This document shows, piece by piece, positions 1 to 3,758 of a stretch of DNA of 5,459 bases (the first letter of the stretch is position 1; each line of letters opens with the position of its first letter). Source of the DNA: DATDOO01 sp035293245 (GTDB taxonomy: Bacteria > Pseudomonadota > Gammaproteobacteria > Methylococcales > Methylococcaceae); NCBI GenBank assembly GCA_035293245.1, contig DATDOO010000278.1, forward strand, positions 1-5,459. Direction: 5' to 3'. Made by a program: the position numbers and the translations under genes. The notes under the pieces are model-generated. The model searched no databases. It was not told the DNA's origin and saw nothing but the letters and a program-made list of their open reading frames with translations.

Positions 1-463
1 CTTCCGGGCCGGCTTGGTTCTTTAAGCCGTCGATGACCTCGCGGAACTGGTTCACGTCCTGGAAGCTGCGGTATACGGAAGCGAAGCGCACGTAAGCCAC
101 GTGGTCCAGCGCGGCGAGTTCGGCCATGACGCTTTCGCCGATTTCGCGGCTGAACACCTCGCGCTCGCCGGAGGTCATGAGCTTTTTCTTGATGCGGTTG
201 ATGGCGTCGTCGATACGGCTCGCTTCCACCGGGCGTTTCTCCAGAGCGCGCAGCATGCCGGCGCGCAGCTTGTCCTCGCGGAACGGCTCGCGGCTGCCGT
301 TGGACTTGACCACGCGCGGCAACGTCAGTTCGGCCAGTTCATAGGTGGTGAAGCGCTCCTGGCACTCGGCACATTCGCGGCGGCGGCGTACCTGGTCGCC
401 CTCGTGGGACAGGCGCGAGTCCACCACCCGCGTGTCCTGGGCGCCGCAAAACGGACAACGCAT
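1..463 (-). CDS. nrdR: Transcriptional repressor NrdR, 3' end cut by window edge
   Basis: NrdR is a zinc-finger and ATP-cone repressor that senses dATP/ATP and shuts down ribonucleotide reductase operons in the cytoplasm. The protein starts MRCPFCGAQDTRVVDSR and has the four zinc-ligand cysteines at C3, C6, C31 and C34 (CPFC and CAEC). The arginine-rich QVRRRRECAEC stretch and FTTYE follow. The ATP-cone begins near residue 47 with LPRVVKSNGSREPF and contains the family signature LRALEKRPV. It ends with VAYVRFASVYRSF, also typical. 154 codons are visible with no stop; E. coli NrdR has 149 residues, so only a short tail is missing. The start is ATG, placed exactly at the conserved N terminus; no strong Shine-Dalgarno sequence precedes it. 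It lies 15 bp after glyA and probably shares its transcript. The function is known from the family, and the identification is secure. Confidence 0.96.
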   Translation of the reverse strand, partial: MRCPFCGAQDTRVVDSRLSHEGDQVRRRRECAECQERFTTYELAELTLPRVVKSNGSREPFREDKLRAGMLRALEKRPVEASRIDDAINRIKKKLMTSGEREVFSREIGESVMAELAALDHVAYVRFASVYRSFQDVNQFREVIDGLKNQAGPE

Positions 464-478
464 GCCGGCTTGCGCGCG

Positions 479-1732
479 CTAGCCGTAAACCGGGAAGCGC
501 CGGCACAGGGCCAGCACGTCGTCCTTCACGCGGCTGATCACGGCCTCGTTGTGCAGGTCGTCCAGCACGTCGCAAATCCAGCCGGTCAGGGTGCGGCATT
601 CGTCGAGGCCGAAGCCGCGGGTGGTCACCGCCGGGGTGCCGATGCGCACGCCGCTGGTGACGAAGGGCGACTGCGGGTCGTTGGGCACGGCGTTCTTGTT
701 GACCGTAATGTGGGCGTGGCCCAGCTTCTCGTCGGCCAGCTTGCCGGTCAGCCCGCGGGAAATCAGGCTCAGCAAAAAGAGGTGGTTGTCGGTGCCGCCG
801 GACACGATGTCGTAGCCGCGCTCCATGAAGCCGGCCGCCATGGCGCGGGCGTTGTCGACGACGTGGCGCTGGTAGACGCGGAATTCCGGCTGCAACGCCT
901 CCTTGAGCGCCACCGCCTTGGCGGCGATGACGTGCATCAAGGGCCCGCCCTGGATGCCGGGGAAGATGAGCGAGTTAAGCTTTTTTGCCAGTTCCTCGTT
1001 CTTCTTGGCCAGGATCAGCCCGCCGCGCGGGCCGCGCAGGGTCTTGTGGGTGGTGGTGGTGGTCACGTCGGCGATGGGCACCGGGCTCGGATACAGGCCG
1101 GCAGCCACCAGCCCGGCCACGTGGGCCATATCCACCAGCAGGTAAGCGCCCACTTCGTCGGCGATATTGCGGAAGCGCTGCCAGTCCACCACCCGCGAAT
1201 AGGCGGAGAAGCCGGCCACGATGAGCTTCGGCTTGTGTTCGCGGGCCAGGGCATCGACCTGTTCGTAGTCGATTTCGCCCGTGGCGACATTCAGGCCGTA
1301 CTGCACCGCGTTGTACAGCCGGCCGGAGAAATTGACCTTGGCACCGTGGGTCAGATGCCCGCCGTGGGCCAGAGACATGCCCAGCACCGTGTCGCCCGGA
1401 TTCAGCAGCGCCATGTACACGGCGGCATTGGCCTGGGAACCGGAGTGGGCCTGCACGTTGGCGAAGTCGGCGTCGAACAGGGCCTTGGCGCGGTCGATGG
1501 CCAGCTGCTCGACGATGTCCACGTACTCGCAGCCGCCGTAGTAGCGCTTGCCGGGATAGCCTTCCGCGTACTTGTTGGTGAGCACCGTTCCCTGAGCCTG
1601 CAAGACGCGGGGGCTGGCGTAGTTTTCCGAGGCGATGAGCTCGATGTGATCTTCCTGGCGTTGCTCTTCGTCCTGAATCGCTCTCCACAGATCGTCGTCG
1701 AACCCGGCGATTTCCATCCCTTTGCTGAACAT
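479..1732 (-). CDS. glyA: Serine hydroxymethyltransferase
   Basis: This PLP enzyme interconverts serine plus tetrahydrofolate and glycine plus 5,10-methylene-tetrahydrofolate, the main cellular source of one-carbon units. The protein is 417 residues from MFSKGMEIAGFDDDLW, the same length as E. coli GlyA. Visible hallmarks are HIELIASENY (29-38), NKYAEGYPGKRYYGG (53-67, with Y55, E57 and Y65), HSGSQAN (96-102), LAHGGHLTHG (121-130), VDMAHVAGL (200-208, PLP-contacting D201 and H204), TTTTTHKTLRGPRGG with the Schiff-base lysine K230, and GVRIGTPA with substrate-carboxylate R363. All key residues are intact. The reading frame stays open upstream to 1942, but that stretch overlaps ppsR and lacks homology. 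The ATG at 1732 has GAGGGT 7 nt upstream and gives the family N terminus. nrdR follows after 15 bp. In serine-cycle methylotrophs this enzyme is also central to C1 assimilation, but nothing here proves that role. Confidence 0.98.
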   Translation of the reverse strand: MFSKGMEIAGFDDDLWRAIQDEEQRQEDHIELIASENYASPRVLQAQGTVLTNKYAEGYPGKRYYGGCEYVDIVEQLAIDRAKALFDADFANVQAHSGSQANAAVYMALLNPGDTVLGMSLAHGGHLTHGAKVNFSGRLYNAVQYGLNVATGEIDYEQVDALAREHKPKLIVAGFSAYSRVVDWQRFRNIADEVGAYLLVDMAHVAGLVAAGLYPSPVPIADVTTTTTHKTLRGPRGGLILAKKNEELAKKLNSLIFPGIQGGPLMHVIAAKAVALKEALQPEFRVYQRHVVDNARAMAAGFMERGYDIVSGGTDNHLFLLSLISRGLTGKLADEKLGHAHITVNKNAVPNDPQSPFVTSGVRIGTPAVTTRGFGLDECRTLTGWICDVLDDLHNEAVISRVKDDVLALCRRFPVYG

Positions 1733-1806
1733 GGCGCGCACCCTCGATGTCTGGTTTTGCAAAATGGAAATTGTACCGCCGAATACCTGGATTCCGCGCG
1801 CCGCCA
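1733..1806 (-). promoter_or_regulatory. ppsR-glyA spacer with a possible glyA promoter (-10 TACAAT)
   Basis: This 74-bp gap between the ppsR stop and the glyA start is more AT-rich than the flanking genes near its centre. The minus strand carries TACAAT at 1775-1770, five of six matches to the sigma-70 -10 box, which would give a leader of about 30 nt ahead of glyA. No convincing -35 hexamer lies 16-18 bp upstream. The gap could therefore hold a weak or activator-dependent promoter, or simply be read through from ppsR. No terminator-like hairpin with a T-tract is visible. Confidence 0.3.
1740..1745 (-). promoter_or_regulatory. glyA ribosome binding site
   Basis: On the minus strand the sequence reads GAGGGT, then 7 nt, then the glyA ATG at 1732. 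This is a good match to the Shine-Dalgarno consensus and decides the start against the longer upstream open frame. Confidence 0.75.
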
Positions 1807-2625
1807 TCAGGCGGGGCGTGAGCGGGACCTCAACTGACGAATCTTGCTCGCCACCTCCTCGACGGAACAATGGGTGGTATCCACGACCGGAATCCCTGCG
1901 GCGCGGAACAGCTCCGCCGAAGCGCGTACCTCGTGCTGGCACTGGCTGAAGGCGCTGTAGGGACTGTCCGGACGGCGCTCTTCCCGCATGCGCTGCAACG
2001 CCAGGGGATCGGTCACCAGCCCCACCAGGCGGTCGCGGTACGGCGCCAGCACGGCGGGCAATTCACCCCTTTGCAGCTCGTCCTCGGTCAAGGGGTAATT
2101 GGCCGCCTTCAGACCGCAGTGCATGGCCAGGTACAGGCTCGCCGGGGTCTTGCCGGTACGCGACACGCCCAGGAGGATGACATCGGCGTCGGCATAGGCC
2201 TTTTCGTTGACGCCGTCGTCGCAGGACAAGGCGAACTTGACCGCCTGCATGCGCCTCCGGCCTGCTTCGCGGTCGGCCAAGCCGTGGGTCTTGCCGACCA
2301 CCGGCGTGGAAACACGGGAAAACTCCCGCTCCAGCGCGCCAATGAACGCCTCGAACAGGTCCAGCACCAGCGCGTCGCTCTCGCGCAGCAGGGCGCGCAG
2401 CCGGCTGTCGGTCAAAGTGCTGAGCACGATGGGCCGGACGCCGTCACGCGCACGGGCAGTGTCGATATGTTCGCGCGCCGCGCGCACCTTGCTCTCGCTG
2501 TCGGTAAACGGCAGGAGCACCGGCTCGAACGCCAGACCGTCGAACTGGCTGAGCAGGGTGCGCGCCAGGGTCTGGGCGGTAATGCCGGTGTGGTCGGAAA
2601 CGATGAATACCGTGCGCTTGTTCAC
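1807..2625 (-). CDS. ppsR: PEP synthase regulatory protein (bifunctional kinase/pyrophosphorylase, DUF299 family)
   Basis: Proteins of this family reversibly inactivate phosphoenolpyruvate synthase. They phosphorylate a threonine with ADP as donor and reactivate the enzyme by phosphate-dependent removal that yields pyrophosphate. The 272-residue protein is close to E. coli PpsR (277). It opens with RTVFIVSDHTGITAQTL (4-20), followed by LLSQF and LPFTDSES (38-45). Then come GKTHGLAD (111-118), FALSCDDG (131-138), the nucleotide-binding P-loop GVSRTGKTPASLYLAM (153-168), KAANYPL (173-179), REERRPDSPYS (214-224), QCQHEV (228-233) and SVEEVASKI (254-262). The start codon is GTG, overlapping the TGA of cbbR by 4 bp (GTGA), and GCGGGG just upstream is a weak ribosome site. 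The gene is often found beside ppsA; here no ppsA is present in the window, so the target link is inferred from the family. The plant (PPDK-regulating) members share the fold, but the proteobacterial form points to PEP synthase. Confidence 0.93.
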   Translation of the reverse strand: MNKRTVFIVSDHTGITAQTLARTLLSQFDGLAFEPVLLPFTDSESKVRAAREHIDTARARDGVRPIVLSTLTDSRLRALLRESDALVLDLFEAFIGALEREFSRVSTPVVGKTHGLADREAGRRRMQAVKFALSCDDGVNEKAYADADVILLGVSRTGKTPASLYLAMHCGLKAANYPLTEDELQRGELPAVLAPYRDRLVGLVTDPLALQRMREERRPDSPYSAFSQCQHEVRASAELFRAAGIPVVDTTHCSVEEVASKIRQLRSRSRPA

Positions 2626-3548
2626 GCCCCGCCCGCGGAAGGAATCTTCGTCCGGACAAAGCGATGCGCCTCGGCGCGGACGAAATCCTTGAACGCCAGG
2701 GCGATGCCGGATAGGCGCTTGCCGCTGTGATGCACCATGTACCAGTGGCGGCGGATGGGGAAGGCTTCCACGTCGAGCATGACGAGCCGTCCGGATTCCA
2801 GTTCGTCCTCCACGGTGTGGACGGAGACGATCCCCAGGCCGAGCCCCTCTTCCACGCCCAGCTTGATGGCTTCGTTGATGTTCATTTCCATGCTGGCGCT
2901 GATGGACATCTGATGCTCGGCGAAAAAGCGCTCCACCGAGTCGCGGGTGCCGGAACCCTGCTCGCGCATCAGGAAGGTTTCGTTGCGCAGCGCTTCCAGA
3001 GCCACGCCATTTTTTCCGGCAAGCGGGTGGGACGGCGGCGCGATGACGATAAGAGGATTTTCCATGAACGCTTCCGCCACCAGATCCTGGCCCTCCGGAG
3101 GCTTTCCCATCAGCACGATGTCGGTGTCGTTCTTGTCCAGTTGCCTTAAGAGGCCGCGCCGATTGGTAACGCGCAGGTTGATGGAAGCGGCGGGATATTG
3201 CTTGCGGAAAGCCGCAAGCAGGCGGATGGCGAAGTAGTGCACGGTGCTGGCGACCGAGACGGTCAGCTTGCCGCCCGCGGCACCTTTCATTTCCTCGATC
3301 ACCTGCCCGGCTTCCTCCAGATTGCGCAGGATGACCTTGCTGAGCCGGTACATTTCCTCGCCGGCGGCGGTGAGATAGATTTTCTTGCCCAGCCGCTCGA
3401 ACAGCGGCAAACCCACGGATTCCTCGAACTGCTTGATTTGCATCGACACCGCCGGCTGGGTCAGGTACAGCTCTTCCGCCGCGCGCGTGAAGCTCAAACG
3501 GCGCGCGACGCGCTCGAAGACCTGTATTTGCCGGAAAGTCAGATTCAT
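2622..3548 (-). CDS. cbbR: LysR-type transcriptional regulator, CbbR-like
   Basis: This is a 308-residue LysR-family activator. The winged helix-turn-helix spans about 2-60, with FRQIQVFERVARRLSFTRA, then AEELYLTQPAVSMQIKQFE and GLPLFERLGKKIYLTAAGEE. That combination, especially the LGKKIYLT end of the wing, is typical of CbbR, the activator of CBB-cycle operons. A linker helix (about 62-89) leads to the periplasmic-binding-protein-like effector domain (about 92-295), with SVASTVHYFAIRLL, DIVLMGKPP (143-151), PLIVIAPPSHPLAG and the REQGSGTR loop (195-202). The ATG gives the family N terminus; no clear Shine-Dalgarno sequence is present. It is divergent from transketolase, the classic LysR arrangement, and the shared spacer has TNA-N7-TNA sites, which fits a CbbR role. 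It overlaps the downstream ppsR by 4 bp. LysR membership is certain. The CbbR assignment rests on sequence resemblance and context; another LysR subgroup remains possible. Confidence 0.8.
   Translation of the reverse strand: MNLTFRQIQVFERVARRLSFTRAAEELYLTQPAVSMQIKQFEESVGLPLFERLGKKIYLTAAGEEMYRLSKVILRNLEEAGQVIEEMKGAAGGKLTVSVASTVHYFAIRLLAAFRKQYPAASINLRVTNRRGLLRQLDKNDTDIVLMGKPPEGQDLVAEAFMENPLIVIAPPSHPLAGKNGVALEALRNETFLMREQGSGTRDSVERFFAEHQMSISASMEMNINEAIKLGVEEGLGLGIVSVHTVEDELESGRLVMLDVEAFPIRRHWYMVHHSGKRLSGIALAFKDFVRAEAHRFVRTKIPSAGGA
3199..3220. repeat. 9-bp perfect inverted repeat with 4-nt loop inside cbbR
   Basis: TGCTTGCGG (3199-3207) and CCGCAAGCA (3212-3220) are exact reverse complements separated by AAAG. 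In the cbbR mRNA this would be a compact hairpin over codons about 110-116 (LLAAFRK), near the start of the effector domain. There is no T-tract, so it is not a standard terminator. It may be a chance result of the coding sequence. Confidence 0.5.
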
Positions 3549-3571
3549 GCCAAAAGTTGGGTAAAGGGTTG

Positions 3572-3577
3572 GTTATA
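3572..3577 (-). promoter_or_regulatory. Possible cbbR -10 box (TATAAC)
   Basis: The minus strand reads TATAAC, four of six matches to TATAAT at the most conserved positions, about 24 nt before the cbbR ATG. The best -35 partner, TTCAAT at 3602-3597, is poor and 19 bp away, so the promoter would be weak. The TGA-N7-TTA candidate site covers that -35 region, which would suit autorepression by CbbR. Confidence 0.3.
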
Positions 3578-3594
3578 TTGAGCGCAAGAAAGTC

Positions 3595-3607
3595 TGATTG
3601 AATTTTA
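3595..3607. promoter_or_regulatory. Second candidate CbbR half-site pair (TGA-N7-TTA)
   Basis: TGA (3595-3597), seven bases, then TTA (3605-3607) fits the TNA-N7-TNA pattern described for CbbR. It starts 16 bp before the stronger site at 3611. In AT-rich DNA this loose pattern arises easily by chance, so it has value only as the neighbour of the better palindrome. Confidence 0.3.
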
Positions 3608-3626
3608 TGTTTACCCTAAATTAACA
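3608..3626. promoter_or_regulatory. Candidate CbbR operator, TGTTTA-N7-TTAACA
   Basis: The arms TGTTTA (3608-3613) and TTAACA (3621-3626) pair at five of six positions around a 7-base centre. Inside them sits TTA-N7-TTA (3611-3623), which satisfies both the TNA-N7-TNA pattern known for CbbR and the general LysR T-N11-A rule. Its centre is about 70 bp from the cbbR start codon and about 140 bp from the transketolase start codon. Confidence 0.45.
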
Positions 3627-3653
3627 TTGAGCGGTTCAAGCGGCCAAAGGTTC

Positions 3654-3685
3654 CTTGCCCTGCCCCACGCAAAGCGGCGGGCGAG
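3654..3685. repeat. Imperfect hairpin in the spacer
   Basis: CTTGCCC plus GCC (3654-3660 and 3662-3664) can pair with GGC plus GGGCGAG (3676-3685). This gives a 10-bp stem with one bulged T at 3661, one G-U pair and an 11-nt loop. No T-tract follows on the plus strand, so terminator function is unlikely. It could be a leader structure if transcription begins upstream, or a chance product of the local GC-rich patch. Confidence 0.35.
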
Positions 3686-3706
3686 TCTGAATCGAGGATA
3701 AACCCG

Positions 3707-3738
3707 TTGACCTACACGTCATTGATTCACAATAAATA
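3707..3738 (+). promoter_or_regulatory. Possible transketolase promoter
   Basis: TTGACC at 3707-3712 matches the -35 consensus at five of six positions. The AT-rich run AATAAATAT (3731-3739) lies at the right distance for a -10 box (CAATAA or AATAAA after 17-18 bp), although neither is a close match to TATAAT. Transcription would start near 3742, leaving a leader of under 20 nt with the ribosome binding site. A poor -10 fits a gene needing an activator. Confidence 0.35.
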
Positions 3739-3747
3739 TTTAGTATA

Positions 3748-3753
3748 GAGGGA
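3748..3753 (+). promoter_or_regulatory. Transketolase ribosome binding site
   Basis: GAGGGA lies 5 nt before the ATG at 3759, a good Shine-Dalgarno match that fixes the transketolase start. Confidence 0.75.
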
Positions 3754-3758
3754 CAAAC

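Larger units (their letters stand above)
3549..3758. promoter_or_regulatory. Divergent cbbR-transketolase regulatory spacer
   Basis: These 210 bp contain no gene. They are clearly more AT-rich than the genes on either side, mainly at about 3549-3630 and 3690-3750, with a GC-rich middle (about 3640-3690). The cbbR-proximal half holds two candidate LysR-type sites and a possible cbbR -10 box. The middle can form a hairpin, and the transketolase-proximal part holds a possible sigma-70 promoter and a clear ribosome binding site. The arrangement is what is expected when a LysR regulator controls both itself and the divergent gene. Confidence 0.7.

Noticed and set aside
1022..1062. Repetitive tggtggtggtggt tract
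   Set aside because: It encodes the threonine run TTTTTHK before the PLP lysine of GlyA, a conserved protein motif, not a DNA repeat of its own.
101..1837. A 578-codon open frame on the plus strand opposite nrdR and glyA
   Set aside because: It is antisense to two unmistakable conserved genes; the translation is rich in A, G, V, H and Q with no recognisable domain, as expected for a shadow frame in GC-rich DNA.
1733..1942. A longer glyA start upstream of 1732, in the same frame
   Set aside because: The extra 70 residues overlap the end of ppsR and have no GlyA similarity; the ATG at 1732 has a good ribosome site and gives exactly 417 residues.
1870..2730. A 286-codon plus-strand open frame opposite ppsR
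   Set aside because: ppsR on the minus strand has a full set of family motifs, including the P-loop; the opposite frame has none.
3744..3749. TATAGA with TTGATT (3722-3727) as an alternative transketolase promoter
   Set aside because: Transcription would start within a few bases of the ATG, losing the good ribosome binding site at 3748-3753.
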